Origin: Streptomyces sp. SS1-1
GTDB lineage: Bacteria; Actinomycetota; Actinomycetes; Streptomycetales; Streptomycetaceae
Reading direction: 5' to 3'
Length of the DNA: 64,000 bases
NCBI RefSeq assembly: GCF_008973465.1
Contig: NZ_WBXN01000004.1
Coordinates: forward strand, 5,372,501-5,436,500
Shown: positions 36,980 to 44,827 of the stretch, in pieces
How the letters are laid out: each line of letters begins with the position of its first letter
How positions within the stretch are numbered: the stretch's first letter is position 1
Translations under genes and position numbers: made by a program
Notes under the pieces: generated by a model
What the model was told of the DNA's origin: nothing
What the model saw: the letters and a program-made list of their open reading frames with translations, nothing else
The model's database searches: none

Positions 36980-37756
36980 TCAGTGGTGCAGGATCTTGGA
37001 CAGGAAGTCCTTCGCGCGGTCGCTGCGCGGGGCGCTGAAGAACTGGTCGGGCACGGCCTCCTCGACGATCTTGCCGTCGGCCATGAAGACCACCCGGTTC
37101 GCCGCCGAACGCGCGAAGCCCATCTCGTGGGTGACCACGATCATGGTCATGCCGTCGCGGGCCAGCTGCTGCATGACCTCCAGGACCTCGTTGATCATCT
37201 CCGGGTCGAGCGCCGACGTGGGCTCGTCGAAGAGCATGACCTTGGGGTCCATGGCCAGGGCCCGGGCGATGGCGACACGCTGCTGCTGCCCGCCGGAGAG
37301 CTGCGCGGGGTACTTGTCCGCCTGGGTCCCCACGCCCACGCGGTCCAGCAGCTGCCGGGCCTTCTCCTCGGCCTTCTTCTTGTCCGCCTTGCGGACCTTG
37401 ATCTGCCCCAGCATCACGTTCTCGAGCACGGTCTTGTGCGCGAACAGGTTGAAGCTCTGGAAGACCATGCCGACGTCGGCGCGCAGCCGGGCCAGCTCCT
37501 TGCCCTCCTGGGGCAGCGGCTTGCCGTCGATGGTGATCGAGCCGGAGTCGATCGTCTCGAGGCGGTTGATGGTGCGGCACAGGGTGGACTTGCCGGACCC
37601 GGAGGGCCCGATGACGACGACGACCTCGCCGCGGGCGATCGTCAGATCGATGTCCTGGAGCACGTGCAACGCGCCGAAGTGCTTGTTCACATCTTTCAGG
37701 ACCACAAGGTCGCCGGACGCGGCCACGTCGTCCTTGGCCACCGATACTTCGGTCAT
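36980..37756 (-). CDS. gluA: Glutamate ABC transporter ATPase GluA
   Basis: A 258-residue ABC ATPase that energises glutamate uptake. Walker A GPSGSGKST, Q-loop VFQSFNLF, signature LSGGQQQR, Walker B VMLFDEPTSALD and the switch His in VVTHEMGFA are all present. It is the first gene of gluABCD, divergent from gluR. GGAGGACGGAG precedes the ATG, and a promoter with an upstream direct repeat lies in the shared gap. Confidence 0.95.
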   Translation of the reverse strand: MTEVSVAKDDVAASGDLVVLKDVNKHFGALHVLQDIDLTIARGEVVVVIGPSGSGKSTLCRTINRLETIDSGSITIDGKPLPQEGKELARLRADVGMVFQSFNLFAHKTVLENVMLGQIKVRKADKKKAEEKARQLLDRVGVGTQADKYPAQLSGGQQQRVAIARALAMDPKVMLFDEPTSALDPEMINEVLEVMQQLARDGMTMIVVTHEMGFARSAANRVVFMADGKIVEEAVPDQFFSAPRSDRAKDFLSKILHH

Positions 37757-37790
37757 CGCTCTCAGGCTCCGTCCTCCTCGGTTTCGGAGG

Positions 37791-37820
37791 ACAGTAGTGA
37801 CCGTTCCCGACCTGCGTCAT
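37791..37820 (-). promoter_or_regulatory. Predicted gluA promoter
   Basis: On the minus strand: ATGACG (37820-37815), 18 nt, TACTGT (37796-37791). Five of six -35 bases fit TTGACG. Confidence 0.6.
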
Positions 37821-37824
37821 TACT

Positions 37825-37841
37825 TCTGAGGTGAATCTGAG
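37825..37841 (-). promoter_or_regulatory. Direct repeat, candidate GluR site
   Basis: CTCAGA-n5-CTCAGA on the minus strand, an 11-bp-phased direct repeat ending 4 nt upstream of the gluA -35. Spacing and position are those used by OmpR/PhoB-type activators. No second copy was seen near gluR. Confidence 0.45.
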
Positions 37842-38064
37842 CATCACGATCCGATAGCAATCGGACACGTGTCGTAGTACCGGCGAACGTGCGCGTACCG
37901 GCTGCATAACGGAAACAGCGAGCAACCGGAACCCTCTTGACGCCGTCCTCGTCCATCAGCGTGACTGCCATGTGCACGCTCGGGTCCTCCCGGACCCGAA
38001 CCGGCATCCGCACCGCACCCGCACCCGTCCGAACCGTACGCCCGGTGAACCGAAGGAGGCACGG

Positions 38065-38751
38065 ATGAGACTGCTTCTCGTCGAGGACGACAACCACGTC
38101 GCCGCCGCGCTGTCCGCGGTCCTCGCCCGGCACGGCTTCGACGTCACGCACGCCCGCAGCGGCGAGGAGGCCCTGCAGGCGCTGGTCCCGGAGGGCAACG
38201 GCTTCGGCGTCGTCCTGCTCGACCTCGGCCTGCCCGACCAGGACGGCTACGAGGTCTGCGGCAAGATCCGCAAACGCACCAGCACCCCGGTGATCATGGT
38301 GACCGCTCGTTCCGACGTCCGCTCCCGCATCCACGGGCTGAACCTCGGCGCCGACGACTACGTCGTGAAGCCGTACGACACCGGGGAACTGCTCGCCCGG
38401 ATCCACGCCGTCAGCCGGCGCAGCGTGCCCGAGGACGCGGCGACGGGCGGCGAGGGCGTGCTGCGGCTGGGCTCCGTGCACATAGAGCTGCCCACCCGGC
38501 AGGTCAGCGTGGACGGTGCGGCCGTTCAGCTCACGCGCAAGGAGTTCGACCTGCTCGCCCTCCTCGCGCAGCGTCCCGGTGTGGTCTTCCGCCGGGAACA
38601 GATCATCAGCGAGGTCTGGCGCACGAGCTGGGAGGGGACCGGCCGCACCCTGGAGGTGCATGTGGCGTCCCTGCGCGCCAAGTTGCGGATGCCGGCGCTG
38701 ATCGAGACCGTGCGCGGGGTCGGGTACCGGCTCGTGGCCCCGGCGGCGTAG
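38065..38751 (+). CDS. gluR: Response regulator GluR, OmpR family
   Basis: A 228-residue activator. The receiver domain has the acidic pair in LLVEDDNH, phospho-acceptor Asp53 in VVLLDLGLPDQDG and Lys in VVKPYDTGEL. The C-terminal winged helix (LTRKEFDLLALLAQRPGVV, RTLEVHVASLRAKL) is OmpR/PhoB type. GAAGGAGG precedes the ATG. In S. coelicolor the GluR-GluK pair beside gluABCD responds to glutamate and controls its uptake (established knowledge), and the same arrangement is seen here. Confidence 0.9.
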   Translation: MRLLLVEDDNHVAAALSAVLARHGFDVTHARSGEEALQALVPEGNGFGVVLLDLGLPDQDGYEVCGKIRKRTSTPVIMVTARSDVRSRIHGLNLGADDYVVKPYDTGELLARIHAVSRRSVPEDAATGGEGVLRLGSVHIELPTRQVSVDGAAVQLTRKEFDLLALLAQRPGVVFRREQIISEVWRTSWEGTGRTLEVHVASLRAKLRMPALIETVRGVGYRLVAPAA

Positions 38752-38760
38752 CGGGCCAGG

Positions 38761-40152
38761 GTGCGCACTCGGCTTCTCCCGCTGCTCATCGTCCTCATGG
38801 CGGCCGTGCTGCTCGCGCTCGGCGTGCCGCTCGCGGTGAGCCTGGCCGCCGCCCAGCAACAGAAGGTCGTCGTCGACCGGATCGACGACACGGCGTACTT
38901 CGCGGCCATCGCGCGGCCCGCCACCGAGGCCACCGCCGGTTCCCGTGACGTCCTGCGCGTCCTCAGCCGGGAACTGGAGAACTACCACGAGGTCTACGGC
39001 ATCCGCGCCGGAGTCTTCCTGCCCAACGACACCCCGTTGGCCAGCGGGCCGAGCACCTGGTTCCTGCCCGGGACCGGCGAGGTGCGCGACGCCTTCAAGG
39101 AGTCCCTGCTCAGCCGGCGCAGCCACGACCCGCAGCAGGTCTGGCCCTGGCAGCGCGGCCGGCTGGTCGTCGCCTCACCGGTGATCCGGGACGGTGACGT
39201 CGTCGCCGTCGTGGTCACGGACTCGCCCACCGGGCCGATGCGGTCCCGGATCCTGGACGGCTGGCTGATCATCGGCGCCGGTCTGACCGCCGCCATGCTG
39301 GTGGCCGTCGGTGCCGCCCTCCGGCTGACCGGCTGGGTGCTGCGACCGGTACGGGTCCTGGACGTCACCACGCACGAGATCGCGAGCGGACGCCTGAAGT
39401 CCCGGGTCGCGGTGGCCAGCGGACCGCCGGAACTGCGGCGCCTGGCACGGTCGTTCAACGAGATGGCCGACAACGTCGAGGACGTCCTCGAACAGCAGCG
39501 GGCCTTCGTCGCCGACGCCTCCCACCAACTGCGCAACCCGCTCGCCGCCCTGCTGCTGCGCATCGAACTGCTCGCCTTCGAACTGCCCGAGGGCAACGAG
39601 GAGATCGCCTCCGTCCAGGCCGAGGGCCGGCGGCTGGCCCAGGTCCTCGACGACCTGCTCGACCTGGCCCTCGCCGAGCACACCGAGGCCGACGTCCGGC
39701 TGACCGACATCGGCGCCCTCACCGCCGAGCGCGTCGCCGCCTGGGCGCCGACGGCCGAGGCGAAGGGGGTACGGCTGCGCGGGACCTGCCCGGCCACCAC
39801 CGCCTGGGCCGACCCGGTGGCCCTGTCCAGCGCGCTGGACGCCGTGATCGACAACGCGGTGAAGTTCACCCCGCGGGACGAGGGCGTCGAGGTGACCGTC
39901 GCGTCCGACGGCGACATGTCGACGATCGAGGTGGCCGACCGCGGCCCCGGCCTCACCGACGAGGAGCTTGCCCGTATCGGCGACCGCTTCTGGCGCAGCG
40001 GACGTCACCAGAACGTCAAGGGCTCCGGTCTCGGCCTGTCGATCTCGCGGGCCCTGCTCGCGGCGGGCGGCGGCACGATCGCGTACGCCCACCACGAGCC
40101 GCACGGCCTGCGGGTGACGGTGACCCTGCCGAGGACCGGCCCGGTCACCTGA
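38761..40152 (+). CDS. gluK: Sensor histidine kinase GluK
   Basis: A 463-residue membrane kinase. Transmembrane helix 1 spans about 5-28 and helix 2 about 168-192, bracketing a roughly 140-residue extracellular sensor domain. HAMP follows, then HisKA with His255 in DASHQLRNPL, N-box DAVIDNAVKFTP, G1 DRGPGL and G2 GSGLGLSI. The GTG start lies 9 nt after the gluR stop. It is proposed to sense external glutamate (from S. coelicolor work). Confidence 0.9.
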   Translation: MRTRLLPLLIVLMAAVLLALGVPLAVSLAAAQQQKVVVDRIDDTAYFAAIARPATEATAGSRDVLRVLSRELENYHEVYGIRAGVFLPNDTPLASGPSTWFLPGTGEVRDAFKESLLSRRSHDPQQVWPWQRGRLVVASPVIRDGDVVAVVVTDSPTGPMRSRILDGWLIIGAGLTAAMLVAVGAALRLTGWVLRPVRVLDVTTHEIASGRLKSRVAVASGPPELRRLARSFNEMADNVEDVLEQQRAFVADASHQLRNPLAALLLRIELLAFELPEGNEEIASVQAEGRRLAQVLDDLLDLALAEHTEADVRLTDIGALTAERVAAWAPTAEAKGVRLRGTCPATTAWADPVALSSALDAVIDNAVKFTPRDEGVEVTVASDGDMSTIEVADRGPGLTDEELARIGDRFWRSGRHQNVKGSGLGLSISRALLAAGGGTIAYAHHEPHGLRVTVTLPRTGPVT

Positions 40153-40178
40153 CGGGACATCCCTGCGGGTCGATCCAC

Positions 40179-41174
40179 CTAGGGCTTCACCGACCGGTAG
40201 TACCGCCGGGCGCCATCGTGCAGGCCCAGCGGGTCCGTGTAGATCGCCGTGCGCAGGTCCACCAGTTGCGCGGAGTGCACGTGCGCGCCGATGCCGTCGC
40301 GGCTCTTGATCACCGTCCGGGTCAGCCATTCGGTGAGCCGGGGGTCCATGTCCTCGCGGGTGATCAGCAGGTTCGAGACGGCGATGGTGGGTACCGTGCT
40401 GCCGTTCTGGACGGTGGGGTAGGCCGACTCCGGCATGTTCGTCGCCCGGTAGAAGTGGGCCGCGTCGCCCTGGGCGTGCACCTTGGCGACCAGGTCGGCG
40501 TCGATCGGCACGAACCGGAACGAGGTGGTCTCCGCGATCTTCTTCAGGCCGTTCGTGGGCACCCCGCTCGACCAGAAGAACGCGTCGAGCTCGTTCCCGA
40601 GCCGCTCGGGGCCGGTGTCGATGCCGTCCGAGCGGGGCGTGATGTCCTTCTCCGGGTCGATGCCGGCCGCCTCCAGCACCCGGGTGGCGATCAGCCGGAC
40701 CCCGGAGTCCGGCAGCCCTATGGCCACCCGCTTGCCCTTGAGGTCGGCGACGGAGCGGATGTCCGAGTCGGGCGGCACGACGAGCTGGACGTAGTCGTCG
40801 TAGAGGCGGGCCACCCCGCGGAGCCGGTCCATGACCGGCTTGCCGCCGATCCGGTAGGTGTCCACGGCGTCGGCGGCGGCGATCGTGAAGTCGGCCCGGC
40901 CGGTCGCCACCCGCTGCACGTTCTCCTGCGAGCCGTCGCTCGTCAGCAGCCGCACCTTCAGCTGCGGCATGTCCTTGGCCAGCTCCTCGCGCAGCAGCTC
41001 GCCGTACTCCTGGTACACCCCCGCGCGCGTGCCGGTGCTGAACGTGATCGTCCCGCTCGGCGGCTCCTCGCCCAGGGGCAGCATCCACCACAGCAGCAGC
41101 CCGAGGGCCACGACGCCGGCGGCCCCGCCCTGGAGGGCCCGGCGCCTGCTGATGCGGGTGAGAGCTGTGGACAT
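40179..41174 (-). CDS. TAXI family TRAP transporter solute-binding protein
   Basis: A 331-residue exported binding protein. The N-terminus has a twin-arginine-like motif (SRRRALQGG) and hydrophobic core to about residue 34. The mature part begins GTITFSTGTRAGVYQEYGELL, the TAXI signature, and keeps SDGSQENVQRVATGRADFTIA. TAXI proteins bind small carboxylates such as glutamate or 2-oxoglutarate and normally serve a TRAP permease; none is present nearby. It is convergent with gluK, 26 nt apart, so it might act as an accessory glutamate sensor or binder (inference). Confidence 0.85.
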   Translation of the reverse strand: MSTALTRISRRRALQGGAAGVVALGLLLWWMLPLGEEPPSGTITFSTGTRAGVYQEYGELLREELAKDMPQLKVRLLTSDGSQENVQRVATGRADFTIAAADAVDTYRIGGKPVMDRLRGVARLYDDYVQLVVPPDSDIRSVADLKGKRVAIGLPDSGVRLIATRVLEAAGIDPEKDITPRSDGIDTGPERLGNELDAFFWSSGVPTNGLKKIAETTSFRFVPIDADLVAKVHAQGDAAHFYRATNMPESAYPTVQNGSTVPTIAVSNLLITREDMDPRLTEWLTRTVIKSRDGIGAHVHSAQLVDLRTAIYTDPLGLHDGARRYYRSVKP

Positions 41175-41255
41175 GGCCGCGATCCTGCCAGCCGCCGCAC
41201 CCGCTGACCAGGGCCGGGGTCACAGGCCGGGCCCGGACCGGCGCCGCCCGCTCGC

Positions 41256-41261
41256 TACAGT
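41256..41261 (+). promoter_or_regulatory. Candidate -10 box for leaderless MazG-like gene
   Basis: TACAGT ends 7 nt before the ATG at 41269, placing the transcription start on the start codon. No Shine-Dalgarno sequence is present. Confidence 0.45.
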
Positions 41262-41268
41262 CGGCCGC

Positions 41269-41673
41269 ATGAGTGCCTCTCCCGCCGACCTGGTCCGCCG
41301 GTTCCACCTGGCCTTCGGGCTCGACGCCCGCACCACCCCGACGGAGGTGGCGCCCGAGCTCGCCGCCCACCGGGCAGAGCTGCTCGCCGAGGAGGCCGCG
41401 GAGGTCGCCGAGGTCTCCGTCACCGGCCCCCTCGACCGGCTCGCGCACGAACTGGCGGACGTCGTGTACGTGGCCTACGGCACCGCCCTCGTGCACGGCA
41501 TCGACCTGGACGCCGTCCTGGCCGAGATCCACCGCTCCAACATGACCAAGATCGGCCCGGACGGCCAGGTCACCCGCCGGGCCGACGGCAAGGTCCTCAA
41601 GGGCGACCACTACGAGGCGCCGGACGTGGGCGCCGTACTGCGCCGCCAGGGGTGGGCGCCGGGCCCCTCGTGA
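41269..41673 (+). CDS. MazG-like nucleotide pyrophosphohydrolase
   Basis: A 134-residue all-alpha NTP pyrophosphohydrolase of the MazG/phosphoribosyl-ATP pyrophosphatase-like family. The metal-binding helices show EEAAEVAE near residue 43 and HELADVVYVAYGTA with a conserved Glu/Asp pair near 65. Such enzymes hydrolyse non-canonical or excess nucleotides. The gene precedes miaB by 41 nt but miaB seems to have its own promoter. Confidence 0.8.
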   Translation: MSASPADLVRRFHLAFGLDARTTPTEVAPELAAHRAELLAEEAAEVAEVSVTGPLDRLAHELADVVYVAYGTALVHGIDLDAVLAEIHRSNMTKIGPDGQVTRRADGKVLKGDHYEAPDVGAVLRRQGWAPGPS

Positions 41674-41685
41674 AGGGTGGCTGGG

Positions 41686-41708
41686 GTGTCCGTGGGACCG
41701 CATACCCT
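41686..41708 (+). promoter_or_regulatory. PafBC/RecA-NDp-like promoter of miaB
   Basis: GTGTCCGTGGG, 6 nt, TACCCT: 8 of 11 matches to TTGTCAGTGGC with the exact spacing to a TAnnnT box. The miaB ATG lies 6 nt downstream, a leaderless arrangement like that of rimO. Confidence 0.4.
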
Positions 41709-41714
41709 TGTCCC

Positions 41715-43229
41715 ATGAGCAGCAGCGACCGGAGCCAGGCAGTGGGCGTCAGGACATACGAGGTACGCACCTACGGGTGCCAGATGAACGTCCACGATTC
41801 CGAGCGATTGTCCGGTCTGCTGGAGGACGCCGGGTACGTCCGCGCGCCCGAGGGCTCCGACGGCGACGCCGACGTCGTCGTCTTCAACACCTGCGCGGTC
41901 CGGGAGAACGCCGACAACAAGCTGTACGGCAACCTCGGGCACCTCGCGCCGAAGAAGGCGAGCCGGCCCGGCATGCAGATCGCCGTCGGCGGCTGCCTCG
42001 CCCAGAAGGACCGCGACACCATCGTCAAGCGGGCCCCCTGGGTCGACGTGGTCTTCGGCACGCACAACATCGGCAAGCTGCCCGTCCTGCTGGAACGCGC
42101 GCGCGTGCAGGAGGAGGCGCAGGTCGAGATCGCCGAGTCGCTGGAGGAGTTCCCCTCCACGCTGCCCACCCGGCGCGAGAGCGCCTACGCGGCCTGGGTC
42201 TCGATCTCCGTCGGCTGCAACAACACCTGCACCTTCTGCATCGTCCCGGCCCTCCGCGGCAAGGAGAAGGACCGCCGCCCCGGCGACATCCTCGCCGAGG
42301 TCGAGGCGCTGGTCGCCGAGGGCGTCAGCGAGATCACCCTGCTCGGGCAGAACGTCAACGCGTACGGCTCGGACATCGGCGACCGCGAGGCGTTCAGCAA
42401 GCTGCTGCGGGCCTGCGGGAACATCGAGGGCCTTGAGCGCGTCCGCTTCACCTCCCCGCACCCGCGCGACTTCACCGACGACGTGATCGCCGCCATGGCC
42501 GAGACGCCGAACGTGATGCCGCAGCTGCACATGCCGCTCCAGTCCGGCTCGGACACCGTCCTGAAGGCGATGCGCCGCTCCTACCGCCAGGAGCGCTACC
42601 TCGGGATCATCGAGAAGGTCCGCGCCGCCATCCCGCACGCCGCGATCACCACCGACATCATCGTGGGCTTCCCCGGCGAGACCGAGGAGGACTTCGAGCA
42701 GACGCTGCACGTGGTGCGCGAGGCGCGCTTCGCGCAGGCGTTCACGTTCCAGTACTCCAAGCGCCCCGGCACCCCGGCGGCCACGATGGACGGCCAGATC
42801 CCGAAGAAGGTCGTCCAGGAGCGCTACGAGCGGCTGGTCGCCCTCCAGGAGGAGATCTCCTGGGAGGAGAACAAGAAGCAGGTCGGCCGCACCCTGGAGC
42901 TGATGGTCGCCGAGGGCGAGGGCCGCAAGGACGACGCCACGCACCGTCTCTCCGGCCGTGCCCCCGACAACCGCCTGGTCCACTTCACCAAGCCGGACCA
43001 GGAGGTCCGCCCCGGTGACGTGGTGACCGTCGAGATCACCTACGCCGCCCCGCACCACCTCCTCGCCGAGGGCCCCGTCCTCGACGTACGCCGCACGCGC
43101 GCGGGCGACGCCTGGGAGAAGCGCGACGCCGCTGCGCAGGCCAAGCCGGCGGGCGTGCTGCTGGGCCTGCCCAAGGTGGGCGTGCCCGAGCCGCTGCCGG
43201 TCGCCACCTCGGGCTGCGCGATCGACTGA
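41715..43229 (+). CDS. miaB: tRNA-2-methylthio-N6-isopentenyladenosine synthase MiaB
   Basis: A 504-residue radical-SAM methylthiotransferase acting on A37 of tRNAs already modified by MiaA. The UPF0004 domain opens RTYGCQMNVHDSERL. The radical-SAM triad is Cys168-X3-Cys172-X2-Cys175 (CNNTCTFC), and HMPLQSGSD is conserved. A TRAM RNA-binding domain ends the protein. The ATG at 41715 lacks a Shine-Dalgarno but follows TACCCT by 6 nt. Its substrate maker miaA is 3 kb downstream. Confidence 0.95.
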   Translation: MSSSDRSQAVGVRTYEVRTYGCQMNVHDSERLSGLLEDAGYVRAPEGSDGDADVVVFNTCAVRENADNKLYGNLGHLAPKKASRPGMQIAVGGCLAQKDRDTIVKRAPWVDVVFGTHNIGKLPVLLERARVQEEAQVEIAESLEEFPSTLPTRRESAYAAWVSISVGCNNTCTFCIVPALRGKEKDRRPGDILAEVEALVAEGVSEITLLGQNVNAYGSDIGDREAFSKLLRACGNIEGLERVRFTSPHPRDFTDDVIAAMAETPNVMPQLHMPLQSGSDTVLKAMRRSYRQERYLGIIEKVRAAIPHAAITTDIIVGFPGETEEDFEQTLHVVREARFAQAFTFQYSKRPGTPAATMDGQIPKKVVQERYERLVALQEEISWEENKKQVGRTLELMVAEGEGRKDDATHRLSGRAPDNRLVHFTKPDQEVRPGDVVTVEITYAAPHHLLAEGPVLDVRRTRAGDAWEKRDAAAQAKPAGVLLGLPKVGVPEPLPVATSGCAID

Positions 43230-43285
43230 CGGCACCGCGGGAGCCGTCCCGGGCCGCCGTGCGGCGCCGCAGTAGGCTGCCGATC

Positions 43286-43996
43286 ATGCTTGTCGCCGCC
43301 GCAGTCTGCCCGTGCCCGCCCCTCCTCGTGCCCGAGGTCGCGGCGGGCGCCGCCCCCGAGCTGGACGCCGCGCGTGCCGCGTGCGCCGACGCGCTCGGGG
43401 TGCTCGCCGCCGCCCGGCCCGACCTGCTGCTGGTCGTCGGGCCCGCGGATCGGACCGGGACGAGCCCGGAGGGCACGCCGGGCGACTTCCGGGGCTTCGG
43501 GGTGGACGCAGCCGTACGCCTGGGCGCGGGAGCCGCGGGAGCGGAGCCGCAGGGCGTCCTGCCGCCGTCCCTGGCCGTCGCCGCCTGGCTGCTGGAGCGC
43601 ACCGGCTGGTCGGACGCCCCGATCGAGGGACTCGGCGTGGGGGAACCGACGACCGCCGAGCGGTGTATCCAGACGGGAAGGGAGATCGCCGCCCGGGCCG
43701 GCCGGGTGGCGCTGCTGGTGATGGGTGACGCCAGCGCCTGCCGCACGCTGAAGGCGCCCGGCTATCTCGACGAGCGGGCGGAGCCGTTCGACGCGTCCGT
43801 CGCGCGGGCGCTGGGTTCGGCCGACGTGCCAGCTTTGAAGGAGCTGGACGTCGCGCTCGCCCGGGAGCTGCAGGTGTCGGGGCGGGCCCCGTGGCAGGTC
43901 CTGGCGGGAGCCGCCGAGGACGCCGATCTGGCGGGCGCCCTGCTGTACGAGGACGCGCCCTACGGGGTCGGCTACCTGGTCGCCACCTGGTCGTAG
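43286..43996 (+). CDS. Class III extradiol dioxygenase-like (LigB-fold) protein
   Basis: A 236-residue protein of the LigB/MEMO-like superfamily, conserved between miaB and miaA in Streptomyces. It begins MLVAAAVCPCPPLLVPEVA, with Cys-Pro residues where metal-binding His are often found, and has VVGPADRTG and LLVMGDASA segments. Whether it keeps dioxygenase activity is doubtful. The ATG sits exactly 7 nt after TAGGCT (43273-43278), the leaderless pattern. Confidence 0.75.
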   Translation: MLVAAAVCPCPPLLVPEVAAGAAPELDAARAACADALGVLAAARPDLLLVVGPADRTGTSPEGTPGDFRGFGVDAAVRLGAGAAGAEPQGVLPPSLAVAAWLLERTGWSDAPIEGLGVGEPTTAERCIQTGREIAARAGRVALLVMGDASACRTLKAPGYLDERAEPFDASVARALGSADVPALKELDVALARELQVSGRAPWQVLAGAAEDADLAGALLYEDAPYGVGYLVATWS

Positions 43997-44018
43997 AGCC
44001 CGGTCCGGCCGGACACGG

Positions 44019-44055
44019 CGGACGGCCGCGCGCCCGGGGGCTGCGCGGCCGTCCG
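44019..44055. terminator. 13-bp bidirectional hairpin terminator
   Basis: Arms 44019-44031 and 44043-44055 pair perfectly with an 11-nt loop, between the convergent LigB-like gene and the small antitoxin-like gene. Confidence 0.75.
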
Positions 44056-44066
44056 TGACGTGCCGG

Positions 44067-44336
44067 TCAGGTGGTCGGCGGCGGTGCGTCCGGCGGTGGC
44101 GTGCCTCCGCCCGCCGCCGGGTCGTCGCCCTTGTGCGCGAGGCGGCCCATGGCTCCGTGTGCCTTGCCCGTCCCCGAGTGGATCTTGTCGGTGTACTTGC
44201 CCTTGGTCCGCTCGTCGACGACCTTGGCGGCTTTGTCGAGGCCGTGGTGCACCTTGTCCTCGTGCCGCTGTGCGAAGTCGGACACCTTGTCCTTGGCCGG
44301 GGCGATCCTGGCCTTCAGATTGTCCATCAGACCCAT
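44067..44336 (-). CDS. Antitoxin-like small protein (MT0933/Rv0909 family)
   Basis: An 89-residue Lys/Asp/His-rich protein, MGLMDNLKARIAPAKDKV followed by a helical repeat-like core and a Pro/Thr tail. It fits the family annotated as antitoxin after mycobacterial Rv0909. No toxin-like partner is next to it, so the antitoxin label is doubtful and the protein may have another role. GGTGAAG precedes the ATG. Confidence 0.75.
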   Translation of the reverse strand: MGLMDNLKARIAPAKDKVSDFAQRHEDKVHHGLDKAAKVVDERTKGKYTDKIHSGTGKAHGAMGRLAHKGDDPAAGGGTPPPDAPPPTT

Positions 44337-44360
44337 GCTTCACCTTCCCGCGCGGGGCAG

Positions 44361-44645
44361 TTACCTGCGGGCGCCCTCACCGGCCTCGCTGTCGGCGGCC
44401 TCGTCGGCGGACTGCTGCTTGGGGATCTCGACGCCGTCGTCGGTGCCGTTCCCGTCGGTCCCGGCGGCCGCCGCGGGGGCCGTCTCCTCCGCCTCGGCGC
44501 CCGACGGACCCGAGGGCTCCGCCGTCTCAGCCGCCGCCTCAGCCGCGGGCTCGGCCGTCTCCGTGTCGGCCTCAGCCCCGGCCTCGGCGGACGACGCCTC
44601 CTCCGAGACCTTCGACCTGCCAAAAATCCGTGCGAAAACGCCCAT
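44361..44645 (-). CDS. Acidic Ala/Glu-rich protein, function unknown
   Basis: A 94-residue protein. A short amphipathic basic N-terminus (MGVFARIFGRSK) is followed by a disordered Glu/Ala-rich tail of about 80 residues. GGAGTGG precedes the ATG. It is 24 nt upstream of the antitoxin-like gene on the same strand and probably co-transcribed. The N-terminus could bind membrane or another protein (inference). No family was recognised with confidence. Confidence 0.65.
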   Translation of the reverse strand: MGVFARIFGRSKVSEEASSAEAGAEADTETAEPAAEAAAETAEPSGPSGAEAEETAPAAAAGTDGNGTDDGVEIPKQQSADEAADSEAGEGARR

Positions 44646-44827
44646 ATCCACTCCATACGGTACTCGTGCGGGCGAAATCCCGCGTCGTCCGGTGCGTCCG
44701 TTTGCGCCCCCGGGTGGCCGCCCCCACCGAATCGGCGGCGAAAACCTCGCAACAGGCAACGACCCCGCACACGGGCCGTCACGTAACTCGTTCGAGACCA
44801 CCCCTCGGGGTTTGCGAGACTGGGGCG

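Larger units (their letters stand above)
37757..38064. other. 308-nt divergent regulatory region gluA / gluR
   Basis: It contains the predicted gluA promoter and an 11-bp-phased direct repeat on the left half. The right half carries the gluR leader with GAAGGAGG just before its ATG. No coding frame was accepted here. Confidence 0.7.
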
